This document shows positions 25,631 through 34,691 of a stretch of 64,000 nucleotides of DNA, piece by piece. The stretch comes from Marinobacter salinisoli. Lineage in GTDB: Bacteria > Pseudomonadota > Gammaproteobacteria > Pseudomonadales > Oleiphilaceae. The stretch's first letter is position 1. Each line of letters opens with the position of its first letter. The notes under the pieces are model-generated. The model did no database searches. It saw only the letters and a program-made list of their open reading frames with translations, and had not been told where the DNA came from. The translations under genes and the position numbers were made by a program. Where the stretch lies: contig NZ_CP071247.1 in NCBI RefSeq assembly GCF_017301335.1, positions 372,001 through 436,000 of the forward strand. Reading direction: 5' to 3'.

Positions 25631-26635
25631 ATGAAAACACTCCTCCCCGCCCTCGTGCTCACCACCGGCCTGCTCGGCACAACCGGCTGCTCAAACATGA
25701 CGACCTCAACGGACAACGCCCTTGCCCCTGTCACCCTGTACGACGCCCCCATTTTCCACGCAGTAACCGGCGCTCCGATGTCTGTTGACCAACTGGCCGA
25801 GCAGCTTCGGGACACGGATGTGATTGTCGTCGGGGAGTATCACGGTCATCAGGGCGCCCACCTGCTGCAAGCTCGACTGCAAGCGGCGCTCTATCAACGG
25901 CGACCGGCGCAGGTGCTCACCATGGAGCAGTTCACTCTGGATCATCAGGGTGACGTGGATCGCTACCTGAGCGGCGAAACCGGCGAGACCGAACTGATCG
26001 AAGATGGCGACGCGTGGGAAAATTACCGCGCCTCTTACCGGCCGATGGTGGAGTTTGCCCGCCGCCATGATATTCCTGTGATGGCCGCCAATGCCCCCGC
26101 GGATATTGTGCGCTGTGTCGGACGCAAAGGCGCCGGGCATCTGGACACGCTGCCGGCAGACGTCCGCCAGCAATTGCCCCGGGCCCCGTTCCAGGATACC
26201 CCGGGCTATCGGGAGAAATTCCTGCAGGCCATTGGCCAGAGCCACCGGACCGACTCCGAAGCGCTGGATGCGCGGATGCACAATACCTATCTGGCGCAGT
26301 TACTGCGGGACAACACGATGGCCGCGCGGATTCTGCAGGCTTTGGAACAGCACCCCGGACATCAGGTACTGCACCTGACCGGAACCTTCCACAGTGAAGA
26401 ACGCCTGGGCACCGTCGGCTTGCTGGAAGCCCGGGCGCCGGCACTGTCCGTGGCGGTGATCTCGCCGGTATTCCGGTCGGACGACGAACCCGCTTTGGCG
26501 GCAGCAAGACAACAGAACAAGGGCGACTATCTGTACATCATTGCCCCCCTGCCCCCCGAATTCCGGGATTCCGAGCGGGAGATGAAAGCCATGCAGGCGA
26601 GATTCGGTCGCAGCGCGGGTACTGATTGCAGCTAG
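25631..26635 (+). CDS. ChaN-family lipoprotein
   Basis: A 334-aa lipoprotein with a signal peptide and lipobox TTGC (Cys20). The ChaN core is seen in VIVVGEYHGHQGAHLLQARL, VLTMEQFTLDHQ, the YRPMVEFARRHDIPVMAANAP segment, and VLHLTGTFHSEERLG. ChaN-like proteins bind heme or iron compounds in some bacteria, so a role in iron handling is possible but not shown. Met 25631 is chosen because it begins a proper signal sequence, although the frame is open from 25484. There is no clear ribosome-binding site. A TATACT box at 25619-25624 ends 6 nt before the ATG. The stop overlaps the convergent macro-domain gene by 4 nt. Confidence 0.85.
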   Translation: MKTLLPALVLTTGLLGTTGCSNMTTSTDNALAPVTLYDAPIFHAVTGAPMSVDQLAEQLRDTDVIVVGEYHGHQGAHLLQARLQAALYQRRPAQVLTMEQFTLDHQGDVDRYLSGETGETELIEDGDAWENYRASYRPMVEFARRHDIPVMAANAPADIVRCVGRKGAGHLDTLPADVRQQLPRAPFQDTPGYREKFLQAIGQSHRTDSEALDARMHNTYLAQLLRDNTMAARILQALEQHPGHQVLHLTGTFHSEERLGTVGLLEARAPALSVAVISPVFRSDDEPALAAARQQNKGDYLYIIAPLPPEFRDSEREMKAMQARFGRSAGTDCS

Positions 26636-27177
26636 CTTGGGCTTGAATCCCCGGACAGCAAACCTGCCTCGGTGAAAGCCTGTCGGAACGTGTCGCAATC
26701 GGGCGAACTGTACAGCACCAGACGGATAAGCCGGACTGTCTGCAATTTGGGAATCATGTCGGCTATCGTTTGCGCCGTGACCTCCGCAGCTTCGTCCAGA
26801 GGATAGCCAAACACACCGGTGGAGATGGCCGGGAACGCGACAGACGACAGCCCCTGAGCTTCCGCCAGCACCAGGGCCTCGCGGTAGCACGACGCCAGCA
26901 ACCGGTCTGAGGGCTCATCCACGCCATACACCGGCCCCAGGCAGTGAATCACATAACGATTGGGTAGCCCATGGGCAGAGCTGATCACCGCCTGCCCACA
27001 CCGAATCGGCGCCAGTGCCCGGCACTCCCGGGCAAGGCCAGGCCCGGCAGCCGAATGTATCGCACCGGCCACTCCGGCTCCGGGCAGCAGTTGGGCGTTC
27101 GCAGCGTTGACGACGGCATCGATGTCGGGCTGATTGGCGATATTGCCCTGCACGCATTCGGTCATGATACGGCTCAT
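26632..27177 (-). CDS. Macro-domain protein (O-acetyl-ADP-ribose deacetylase-like)
   Basis: A 181-aa cytoplasmic macro domain that binds ADP-ribose and probably hydrolyses ADP-ribose esters. The nucleotide-binding stretches are CVQGNIANQPDIDAVVNAAN, LLPGAGVAGAIHSAAG and the phosphate loop AFPAISTGVFGYPLDEAAEV. This matches YmdB-type proteins. It ends in a 4-nt convergent overlap with the ChaN gene and lies 56 nt after the GH84-type gene on the same strand, so those two may share a transcript. Confidence 0.9.
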   Translation of the reverse strand: MSRIMTECVQGNIANQPDIDAVVNAANAQLLPGAGVAGAIHSAAGPGLARECRALAPIRCGQAVISSAHGLPNRYVIHCLGPVYGVDEPSDRLLASCYREALVLAEAQGLSSVAFPAISTGVFGYPLDEAAEVTAQTIADMIPKLQTVRLIRLVLYSSPDCDTFRQAFTEAGLLSGDSSPS

Positions 27178-27233
27178 TGCCTTGCCCCTCGTTGTCTGTC
27201 AGCACCCGACCGAAGGCTGGCCTGGGCGCGCAG

Positions 27234-28301
27234 TTACTGGGTTTGCACCATCTCGTCGGTGACCTGATAGTCACCGTTCAGCCAGCGGACGACTTCTCGG
27301 GCTGCCGGATGCTCGAACGCTTCGTAGCAGGCTTTCAAGGAGTGTTTTTTCTCGTCGCTGATCCGGCCCAGGCCGGCGTCCTGCAGCACCAGTAAGTCGG
27401 TATGCAGCTGATCCGCCAGCTCCAGCCCCAGCACTTCCCGGGCAGCGTGACGGAACGAGTGCACATACTGGTAGTCCGGCCCCTGCCGATAGGACTCCGC
27501 CAGGGTAATGGCCGGGATCTGACTCAGGGTCGGCTGCAGGGCGGGATTGATGCCGTGGCCGTGCAGGTAGGCCGCGTTAGCCGCCGGCCTCCCGGTAAAC
27601 CCCCTCAGATGCAGATGACGGGACATTCGGTCACCGTCGTTGACCGGGTAGTTGTCCCACAGGACGGGCTTGCGCCCGAGCAGATCGCCAACCCGTCGAA
27701 GGTGCCCGGGGGTAATTTCCCGGGAGCAGACTTCTTCGCCGGTCCAGAACACATCGATTTCATGATCCAGCAACCGGCCCAGGTTGTAGAGGTAATCCGA
27801 GGGGCGATCACCGAACACACGGTCCAGTACCGGGTCGTCCGAATAATAGCTGGGGCACACACTCAGACGGGGCACGGACACCTGGTCGCGCACCCAGTGC
27901 ACAATATCCGCCTGGGTCTGGGCCAGCTCCGGGGTGTCGGCGCGCATGTCGTCAAACAGGATGGCGAGCTCTTCAATACCGATGCGTTTGAGCCAGGTCA
28001 GCTTCTGCGTCAGCGCCTCGCGGGCAGCATCATCAAACCGGTTAAAGATCTCGTAGGGGCTCAGGCCAACACCGAAACGGACGCCCTGTTCGCGGCAGGT
28101 TCGGGCAAAGTTTTTCAGCTCCGACACTATTTCCGGTGGGTGGGGTTCCTGCCATCGCCGGCGCAGGAACGGATCGGCTTTCGGGGCATACAGGTAGAAG
28201 CCATAGCCATGGGGCGCCAGTTTTTGCACCAGATGACGCCGCTCATCCCAACTCCAGAGCGGGCCGTAAAATCCCTCAATAATGCCCAGTGTGGTACTCA
28301 T
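27234..28301 (-). CDS. GH84-like beta-N-acetylglucosaminidase-domain protein
   Basis: A 355-aa protein with the O-GlcNAcase/hyaluronidase-type catalytic fold. It starts TLGIIEGFYGPLWSWDERRHLV, has FYLYAPKADPF, and the double-aspartate signature ILFDDMRAD (Asp117-Asp118) that performs substrate-assisted hydrolysis in GH84. No signal peptide is present, so it should act in the cytoplasm. The start at 28301 is supported by AAGGAG; the frame is open to 28343. The natural substrate is unknown. Peptidoglycan-derived or protein-linked GlcNAc are possibilities, but this is a guess. Confidence 0.82.
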   Translation of the reverse strand: MSTTLGIIEGFYGPLWSWDERRHLVQKLAPHGYGFYLYAPKADPFLRRRWQEPHPPEIVSELKNFARTCREQGVRFGVGLSPYEIFNRFDDAAREALTQKLTWLKRIGIEELAILFDDMRADTPELAQTQADIVHWVRDQVSVPRLSVCPSYYSDDPVLDRVFGDRPSDYLYNLGRLLDHEIDVFWTGEEVCSREITPGHLRRVGDLLGRKPVLWDNYPVNDGDRMSRHLHLRGFTGRPAANAAYLHGHGINPALQPTLSQIPAITLAESYRQGPDYQYVHSFRHAAREVLGLELADQLHTDLLVLQDAGLGRISDEKKHSLKACYEAFEHPAAREVVRWLNGDYQVTDEMVQTQ

Positions 28302-28432
28302 GGCTGCAACTCCTTGCATGGATTCTGGCCGGGCCTTCAGCAAACAACGATAAGAGCCGGACGATAAATAAGGCTGCGTTAGGGTCTGATTCCAAAGCAG
28401 ACTATGATAGCCACAGACCCCGGGAATCCTTT

Positions 28433-29485
28433 ATGACTGCTTCCGCTCACCGACTTGTAAGCCTTGACGCCCTTCGGGGCCTGGCCGCCCTGGCCGTGGT
28501 GCTGTTTCATTACCTACCCTATTACAACAAGCTTTACGGACATTCTTTCGATTTATCAGACACTAGCGAATGGATTTTGAGTTTCGGCCGTTACGGTGTC
28601 CACCTGTTTTTCGTGCTCAGCGGCTTCGTCATCTTCATGACGCTCGAAAAGACCAGCCAGGCGCGCTGGTTTGGCCTGGCGAGGGCCTTTCGCCTGCTAC
28701 CGGCCCTGTGGGCAGGCATTGCACTCACCTATCTGTCTGTGCAGTGGTTGGGGCCGGCCGATCGGGCGGTAAGCCTGGAAACGGCATTGCTGAACACCAC
28801 CCTGATGCACGAATACCTCGGCGCGGAACATGTCGACGGCGCCTACTGGAGCCTGGTGATCGAGGTCACTTTCTATTGCTGGATGGCGCTGCTGTTTTTC
28901 GGCCTCCGCAGCTGGCAGCAACTGCGAATCGCCCTGACTGTCTGGGTCGCCGTCAGCTACGCCGGCGTAATCTGGTGGAAACAAATTCCGGAACCGCTGG
29001 AATTCCTGGTCAAAGACCTGTTGTTCGTCAAATACGCACCGCTGTTCGTCACCGGTATGCTCATCTATCGCCGCTACCGGCATGGCCCGGGCACCACCTG
29101 GGATGCAATGCTGCTTCTCTTGAGTATCGGCCACGGACTGGTCGCCTACAAATCGCCTTACAGTATCTTTGTGCTGATGTGCCTGGGCCTGTTTGCCCTG
29201 GCGGTGTTTGGCCACGCCAACTGGCTCGCCAACCGCCCCATGCTCTGGCTCGGCAGCCTCTCCTACAGCCTGTACCTGCTGCACCAGAACATCGGCTATG
29301 GCGTGATGAATCTGAGCTACCAGTTCGGCCTGCCCGGCTGGCTGGGTGTGATGCTGGCGCTGGTCACCGCGATCACATTGGCGGCACTGGTGCACTACAC
29401 CGTTGAAAAACCAGCCCTATCAACCTTCCGGCGCTGGCGCAACCGGACTGAAAAACCGGCCCCGGTCTCCACGTTGTCGGATTGA
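28433..29485 (+). CDS. Acyltransferase 3 family membrane protein
   Basis: A 350-aa integral membrane acyltransferase (OafA/YrhL type) with about ten hydrophobic helices. The opening RLVSLDALRGLAALAVVLFHY contains the conserved Arg and the catalytic His, and RYGVHLFFVLSGFVIF follows. Such enzymes add acetyl or other acyl groups to surface glycans or lipids. The acceptor cannot be predicted, and no glycan gene cluster is adjacent. The Met at 28433 matches the family start; the frame is open from 28289. Divergent from the GH84-like gene. Confidence 0.88.
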   Translation: MTASAHRLVSLDALRGLAALAVVLFHYLPYYNKLYGHSFDLSDTSEWILSFGRYGVHLFFVLSGFVIFMTLEKTSQARWFGLARAFRLLPALWAGIALTYLSVQWLGPADRAVSLETALLNTTLMHEYLGAEHVDGAYWSLVIEVTFYCWMALLFFGLRSWQQLRIALTVWVAVSYAGVIWWKQIPEPLEFLVKDLLFVKYAPLFVTGMLIYRRYRHGPGTTWDAMLLLLSIGHGLVAYKSPYSIFVLMCLGLFALAVFGHANWLANRPMLWLGSLSYSLYLLHQNIGYGVMNLSYQFGLPGWLGVMLALVTAITLAALVHYTVEKPALSTFRRWRNRTEKPAPVSTLSD

Positions 29486-29570
29486 GATCCCGACACGCAA
29501 GCCATCCAAATGTTGGCTAGACTGTGTGTCACAGCCGTTGCCCGGCCAACCCCCGCTGCAGGAGCCGACC

Positions 29571-30029
29571 ATGGAAATAAAGACCTACGAGGAACTGATC
29601 GACTGGACCCGCCAACTGCACGCCCATCTGGCCAGAAGCCTGCACGCCTCAGCCGAACAAGCAGCCGATGAACGGGCCAGCGCCCTGCTGGATTACATCA
29701 GTTCCCACGAAGCGAAACTGGAACAGGCGGTCACCGAATTCGAGAAACAGGCCGACAGCAAGGCTCTTCACACCCGGCTTTACGATTACGTGAATCACAC
29801 GCCCATCGAATCGCACCGCACCTGCGATACCCACTATGCCGATCTGGACTTCCAGGCCATTGAGCGGGAAGTGTTTGATTTTCACGACCAGGTTATGGAT
29901 CTGTACGACGCGTTGATCGGCAAGGCAGAGATCCCGGAGGCCAAGAGCCTGCTGGAGGACCTCAAGGCCCTGGAACAGCACGAGGCCATGCGACTGGCCC
30001 GGCAAATTGGCCGCATGGATGACATCTAG
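29571..30029 (+). CDS. Small all-helical protein, unknown function
   Basis: A 152-aa, acidic, strongly helical soluble protein. The pattern of His and Glu residues (HAHLARSLHASAEQAADE, HEAKLEQAVTEFE, VFDFHDQVMDLYDALIG) suggests a ferritin- or hemerythrin-like helical bundle, but no standard metal motif is complete. I do not recognise the family. ATG 29571 is preceded by AGGAG. The TRAP transporter begins 139 nt downstream, and no link between the two is evident. Confidence 0.65.
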   Translation: MEIKTYEELIDWTRQLHAHLARSLHASAEQAADERASALLDYISSHEAKLEQAVTEFEKQADSKALHTRLYDYVNHTPIESHRTCDTHYADLDFQAIEREVFDFHDQVMDLYDALIGKAEIPEAKSLLEDLKALEQHEAMRLARQIGRMDDI

Positions 30030-30168
30030 CCCGTTAAGACCAAGGTCGTAGATGAATTCATTTTTATTTAGTTTCCCTACTACAATTGCTAACTTGACCA
30101 ACCGGTAAGCGCTAGCTCTTTCCAACGGAATGGGCTCAAAAATAAAACGAGAAGAGGTAAGAAGAGCA

Positions 30169-31245
30169 ATGAAGATTCGTTCTGTTCTTTCCGCGGCCGT
30201 GCTGGCAGTGAGCACCGTGTTCGCATCCACACAGGCCCTCGCACAGGAAAAATTCACTCTGCGTCTGGCAGAAACCTGGGGTCCCAACTTCCCGATTTTC
30301 GGTGAAGCCACGAAAAACATGGCCGAAATGGCCGAGAAGATGTCCGATGGCCGTCTGCGCATCCGCATCGACTCTTCCAACAAGCACAAGGCTCCGTTCG
30401 GCGTCTTTGACATGGTCAAGGCCGGCCAGTACGACATGGGCCACTCGGCGTCCTACTACTGGAAGGGCAAGGTGCCCAACACGCTGTTCTTCACCAGCAT
30501 GCCCTTCGGCATGACGGCGCAGGAACAGTACGCCTGGTTCTACTATGGCGATGGCATGGAGCTGATGCAGGAAGTGTATGAGCCCCACAACCTGATGTCC
30601 TTCCCCGGCGGTAACACCGGCATCCAGATGGGTGGCTGGTTCCGCAAGGAAATCAACTCCGTCGATGACCTGCAGGGCCTGAAAATGCGCATCCCGGGCT
30701 TTGCCGGCGAGGTATTCGCCGAAGTTGGCGTCAGCCCGACCAACATTGCCCCGGGCGAGCTATACACCGCCCTTGAGCGCAACACCATCGACGCGGTGGA
30801 GTGGGTAGGCCCGGCGCTGGACCTGCGTCTTGGCTTCCAGCAGATCGCCGATTACTACTACACCGGCTGGCACGAGCCGGCGACTGAACTGCAGTTCCTG
30901 GTGAACAAGAAGACCTGGGAAAAACTGCCCGCTGATCTGCAGGAAATCCTGCGTATTTCCATGCGCACGGCAGCCTACGACATGCTGATCCAGTCCCAGC
31001 ACGAGAACGCTCAGGCGTGGGCCAGCATCAAGGAAGAGTACCCGGATGTGCAGGTGAAGCAGTTCCCGGAAGCGGTGTTTGAAGCCATGTACAAGGCTAA
31101 CCAGAAGCTGCTGAAAGAAGCGGCGGAAGGTGACGAACTGGCCTCCCGGATTGTTGCCTCTCAGGAGGAGTACCTGAAGAAGTCGCGCGCTTACACGGAC
31201 ATTTCCGAGCGCGCGTATCTCAACACCATGGCTGAAGTCGAGTAA
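30169..31245 (+). CDS. TRAP transporter solute-binding protein (TakP-like)
   Basis: Periplasmic binding protein of a tripartite ATP-independent transporter, 358 aa with a signal peptide ending TQALA (residue 25). The segments SMPFGMTAQEQYAWFYYGDG, GNTGIQMGGWFRKEI, MRIPGFAGEVFAEVG and DAVEWVGPALD...GWHEP are those of the TakP-like group, which binds 2-oxo acids or lactate. The exact ligand is inferred only. Met 30169 has a purine-rich GAAGAGG upstream. The DctQ and DctM subunit genes follow directly. Confidence 0.9.
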   Translation: MKIRSVLSAAVLAVSTVFASTQALAQEKFTLRLAETWGPNFPIFGEATKNMAEMAEKMSDGRLRIRIDSSNKHKAPFGVFDMVKAGQYDMGHSASYYWKGKVPNTLFFTSMPFGMTAQEQYAWFYYGDGMELMQEVYEPHNLMSFPGGNTGIQMGGWFRKEINSVDDLQGLKMRIPGFAGEVFAEVGVSPTNIAPGELYTALERNTIDAVEWVGPALDLRLGFQQIADYYYTGWHEPATELQFLVNKKTWEKLPADLQEILRISMRTAAYDMLIQSQHENAQAWASIKEEYPDVQVKQFPEAVFEAMYKANQKLLKEAAEGDELASRIVASQEEYLKKSRAYTDISERAYLNTMAEVE

Positions 31246-31338
31246 GATAGACGCCAGTGAAGAGCCGGGGCCGCTCTGTGAGTGACCCCGGCTTTGTTGT
31301 TTGTAGAGAACGCCAAACCGCGAGGCGGAGGATTTTCA

Positions 31339-31884
31339 ATGCGGTGGATTATTAAACTCGACGAGGGCCTCGACCGGCTGGCTACGTTTTGTGGCTGGGT
31401 CGCTTGCCTGGCCATGATTTTGATGGCGGCCAACGTGTTTTACGACGTGGTTGCCCGTTACCTGTTCAACTCGGTTTCCATCGGTATGCAGGAGATGGAG
31501 TGGCACCTCTATTCCGTGGTGTTCCTGATGGGTATCCCCTACGCCCTGCGGGCCGACGGCCACGTTCGTGTGGACGTGTTCTACGCCAGATGGGGCGACA
31601 AGGCCAAGGCCTGGATCAACCTGATCGGTGCCGTCATTTTCGTGTTGCCCTTTGCCTACCTGATTGGCACCTACGGCTACGACTTTGCGGTTGATTCCTA
31701 CAAGATGGGTGAAAGCAGTGGTGACCCCGGCGGCCTGCCACACCGGTTCATTATCAAGGCCGTGATCCCGTTTTCCGCGTTCTTCATCGCCACCGCCGGG
31801 CTGGGTATGATTACCTTCGCCTTGCGGGTCATGTCCGGTGAGAAAAGCTACGAAGTCGAGCACAGCGCAGGGGGTCTGGCATGA
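31339..31884 (+). CDS. TRAP transporter small permease (DctQ-type)
   Basis: A 181-aa membrane subunit with four hydrophobic helices. The conserved DctQ region reads VFYDVVARYLFNSVSIGMQEMEWHLYSVVFLMGIPYALRADGHVRVDVFY. It bridges the large permease and binding protein during Na+-driven uptake. Met 31339 follows GGCGGAGG; the frame is open from 31282. The stop overlaps the DctM start (ATGA at 31881-31884). Confidence 0.93.
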   Translation: MRWIIKLDEGLDRLATFCGWVACLAMILMAANVFYDVVARYLFNSVSIGMQEMEWHLYSVVFLMGIPYALRADGHVRVDVFYARWGDKAKAWINLIGAVIFVLPFAYLIGTYGYDFAVDSYKMGESSGDPGGLPHRFIIKAVIPFSAFFIATAGLGMITFALRVMSGEKSYEVEHSAGGLA

Positions 31885-33158
31885 TCGGTATTATCATGTT
31901 CGGCGTGGCGCTGGTCATGCTGATGCTGGGTTTCCCGGTAGCTTTCACCTTCGGTGGCGTGGCGCTGTTCTTCGGCGTCTTCGCCGAGGGCATGGATCTG
32001 TTCGCCTTCATGCCATTTCGCATCATGAGCGTGATGCAGAACACCGTGCTGATGGCCGTGCCGCTGTTTATCTTCATGGGCGTGGTGCTGCAACGCACCA
32101 GGCTCGCTGAACAGTTACTGACCTCCATGGGCCGCCTGTTTGGTGGTCTGCCCGGTGGTCTGGCCATTTCCACCATTCTGGTGGGCGCACTGCTGGCTGC
32201 ATCCACCGGCGTGGTTGGCGCCAGCGTGGTGGCCATGGGCCTGATTTCGCTGCCTGTGATGCTGGCCCATAAATACGACAAGCGCCTGAGTACCGGCACC
32301 CTGGGGCAGATTGTCCCGCCATCCATCATTCTGATCATTCTGGGCGACGTTCTGGGCCTGCCGGTGGGCGACCTGTTCAAGGCTGCGGTGTGGCCGGGGG
32401 TGGTGCTGATTGGCCTGTACATCATCTACATCCTGATCATGACCCGGCTCAAGCCGGAAACGGCCCCGGCCATGCCGGAGGATCCGACCCGCTCCCGCAA
32501 GCAGGAAATCGTGTCGGCGCTGCTGGCGATCATTCCGCCGCTGGCGCTGATCGTAGTGGTGTTGGGTTCCATCTTCAGCGGTATCGCAACCCCCACCGAA
32601 TCCTCCGCCCTCGGCGGCGTCGGTGCGATTGTTCTGGCGCTGATTTACCGACAGTTCTCGTTCAAGATGGTATGGGACAGCGCCAAGGACACCGTGAAAG
32701 TCACCGCCATGGTGTTTGCGATCCTGATCGGTGCCACCGCGTTCTCTATGGTGTTCAGCTACACCGGTGGCGACTACATCCTGGAAGAATGGCTGACCGC
32801 GCTGCCGGGTGAGCAGTGGGGCTTCATCATTCTGGCGATGCTGGTGATCCTGATTCTGGGCTTCTTCATCGACTTCGTGGAGATTTCCTTCATCATCGTG
32901 CCGATTCTGGCGCCGGTGGCCGAAGCCATGGGCATCAACATGCTCTGGTTCGCCATCCTGATTGCCATGAACCTGCAAACCAGCTTCCTGACCCCGCCCT
33001 TCGGGTTCTCGTTGTTCTACCTCAAAGGGGTGGCCCCGCCGGAGGTACGCACGACGGATATCTATCGCGGGATCATTCCGTTTATCGCCATACAGATACT
33101 GGTGCTGGCCCTGATCGTCGTCTTCCCCGAATGGTTCGGGATGAGTTCAACCTACTGA
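31881..33158 (+). CDS. TRAP transporter large permease (DctM-type)
   Basis: A 425-aa inner-membrane subunit with about twelve hydrophobic helices, the ion-coupled transport channel of the TRAP system. The DctM signature spans FTFGGVALFFGVF, MAVPLFIFMGVVLQRT, AASTGVVGASVVAMGLISLPVM and GTLGQIVPPSIILIILGD. It is translationally coupled to the small permease and closed by a strong terminator. Confidence 0.94.
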   Translation: MIGIIMFGVALVMLMLGFPVAFTFGGVALFFGVFAEGMDLFAFMPFRIMSVMQNTVLMAVPLFIFMGVVLQRTRLAEQLLTSMGRLFGGLPGGLAISTILVGALLAASTGVVGASVVAMGLISLPVMLAHKYDKRLSTGTLGQIVPPSIILIILGDVLGLPVGDLFKAAVWPGVVLIGLYIIYILIMTRLKPETAPAMPEDPTRSRKQEIVSALLAIIPPLALIVVVLGSIFSGIATPTESSALGGVGAIVLALIYRQFSFKMVWDSAKDTVKVTAMVFAILIGATAFSMVFSYTGGDYILEEWLTALPGEQWGFIILAMLVILILGFFIDFVEISFIIVPILAPVAEAMGINMLWFAILIAMNLQTSFLTPPFGFSLFYLKGVAPPEVRTTDIYRGIIPFIAIQILVLALIVVFPEWFGMSSTY

Positions 33159-33168
33159 CGCCAGACAC

Positions 33169-33194
33169 AACCGGGCCCAAGGGCCCGGTTTTTT
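33169..33194 (+). terminator. Rho-independent terminator of the TRAP operon
   Basis: AACCGGGCCC and GGGCCCGGTT are exact complements around an AA loop (33169-33190). The T run continues to 33194. It starts 10 nt after the DctM stop. Confidence 0.92.
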
Positions 33195-33248
33195 CTTTCC
33201 CCTCGCCCTGCCCTCCAGCACCGTTCCTGACGTTCGTGTCTCCCCAAG

Positions 33249-33276
33249 CTGACAAAATTGGAAGTTTTTCTATACT
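33249..33276 (+). promoter_or_regulatory. Candidate sigma-70 promoter of the CFA-synthase/flavoprotein pair
   Basis: CTGACA (33249-33254, five of six matches to TTGACA) and TATACT (33271-33276, five of six to TATAAT) are separated by 16 nt. The position about 100 nt before the ATG at 33378 is sensible. Predicted by eye only. Confidence 0.5.
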
Positions 33277-33377
33277 TAGCCTAGACATGGCGATTCTCAG
33301 ACCCGCAGTCGGGACAAGCCCTTACACAGCGCCCTCCGCGAGTAAGGCGCTGAGACCAGGAAGGGAGAAACGGACTT

Positions 33378-34691
33378 ATGACGCAGAACACCGCTCGGAA
33401 AAACGAGCAGACGACGCCGCCGGGCAAGGCCCATGTACTGACCCTGCCCACCCAGGCTGCACACGCCGACCGCCAACCCCATAATTACGAACGCTGGCTG
33501 GTCGCCAAGCTGATGCGCATGGCGGGTTCGCCGCCGATCCGGTTCCGACTGTGGAACGGCGACGTCATTGACCCCGACAACTGCGAAGCCCAGTTCGTCA
33601 TTCACCTGAAAGACCCCAAAGCTCTGTATTCGCTGGTGGCGAACCCCAACCTGGCCTTTGGCGACCTTTACAGTGCCGGCCGCCTGGACGTCGAAGGCGA
33701 CCTGCCCGAGCTGATGGAAGCCCTGTACCGCTCGGTCCATCAGGCCAAACAACAGTGGCCACGCTGGCTCGACGCCCTGTGGCGCAACCACAATCCTCGC
33801 TCCACGGGCATCAGCGAAGCCAAGGAAAACATCCACCATCACTATGATCTGGGCAACGAGTTTTACAGCCTCTGGCTGGACCAGGCGGCCATGCAATACA
33901 CCTGTGCCTACTACGAGCAACCGGACCTGACCCTGGAGCAGGCGCAACTGGCCAAGCTGGAGCACGTGTGCCGGAAACTGCGCCTGAAACCCGGCATGAC
34001 CGTCGTTGAAGCCGGCTGCGGCTGGGGTGGTCTGGCCCGCTACATGGCCCGCCACTACGGCGTAAAGGTCTATTCCTACAACATATCCAGGGCGCAACTG
34101 GCCTACGCCCGGGAAGAGGCCAAGCGTCAGGGCCTGGACCACCTGGTCACCTACGTCGAGGACGATTACCGGAATATTTCCGGTGACTACGACGCGTTTG
34201 TGTCCATCGGCATGCTGGAGCATGTCGGCAAGGACAACTACCCCGCCCTGTCGGAACTGATCAAACGGTGCCTCAAACCGGGCGGGCTGGCATTGCTGCA
34301 CAGTATCGGCCGAAACCGCCCCATGCTGATGAACGCCTGGATCGAAAAACGCATCTTCCCCGGCGCCTACCCTCCGAGCATCGGGGAGTTCATGTCCATT
34401 TGCGAGCATTCGGATTTCTCGGTGCTGGACGTGGAAAACCTGCGCCTGCATTACGCCCAGACCCTCAGGCACTGGATGGAGCGGTTCACCGAGAACCAGA
34501 ACCGCGTCACCGATATGTACGACGCCCACTTTACCCGGGCCTGGCAGATGTACCTGGCCGGTTCCATTGCGGCCTTCCGCGCGGGCTCCCTGCAACTGTT
34601 TCAGGTGGTATTCAGCCACGGTAACAACAACCAGCTTCCGCAGAACCGGCGTGATATCTACGCTTCGCCCGCGGCGCCGGAGGGTGTGTAA
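33378..34691 (+). CDS. Cyclopropane-fatty-acid-synthase-family methyltransferase
   Basis: A 437-aa SAM-dependent enzyme that should act on double bonds of membrane phospholipid acyl chains. The CFA core is clear: NIHHHYDLGNEFYSLWLD, MQYTCAYYEQPD, the SAM motif VVEAGCGWGGLARYMA (209-224), and SIGMLEHVGKDNY. Classical CFA synthases make cyclopropane rings. Relatives that work with a flavoprotein make methyl-branched chains instead. Here the next gene, overlapping by one base, encodes a flavoprotein reductase, so either product is possible. ATG 33378 follows AGGAAGGGAG. Confidence 0.9.
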   Translation: MTQNTARKNEQTTPPGKAHVLTLPTQAAHADRQPHNYERWLVAKLMRMAGSPPIRFRLWNGDVIDPDNCEAQFVIHLKDPKALYSLVANPNLAFGDLYSAGRLDVEGDLPELMEALYRSVHQAKQQWPRWLDALWRNHNPRSTGISEAKENIHHHYDLGNEFYSLWLDQAAMQYTCAYYEQPDLTLEQAQLAKLEHVCRKLRLKPGMTVVEAGCGWGGLARYMARHYGVKVYSYNISRAQLAYAREEAKRQGLDHLVTYVEDDYRNISGDYDAFVSIGMLEHVGKDNYPALSELIKRCLKPGGLALLHSIGRNRPMLMNAWIEKRIFPGAYPPSIGEFMSICEHSDFSVLDVENLRLHYAQTLRHWMERFTENQNRVTDMYDAHFTRAWQMYLAGSIAAFRAGSLQLFQVVFSHGNNNQLPQNRRDIYASPAAPEGV

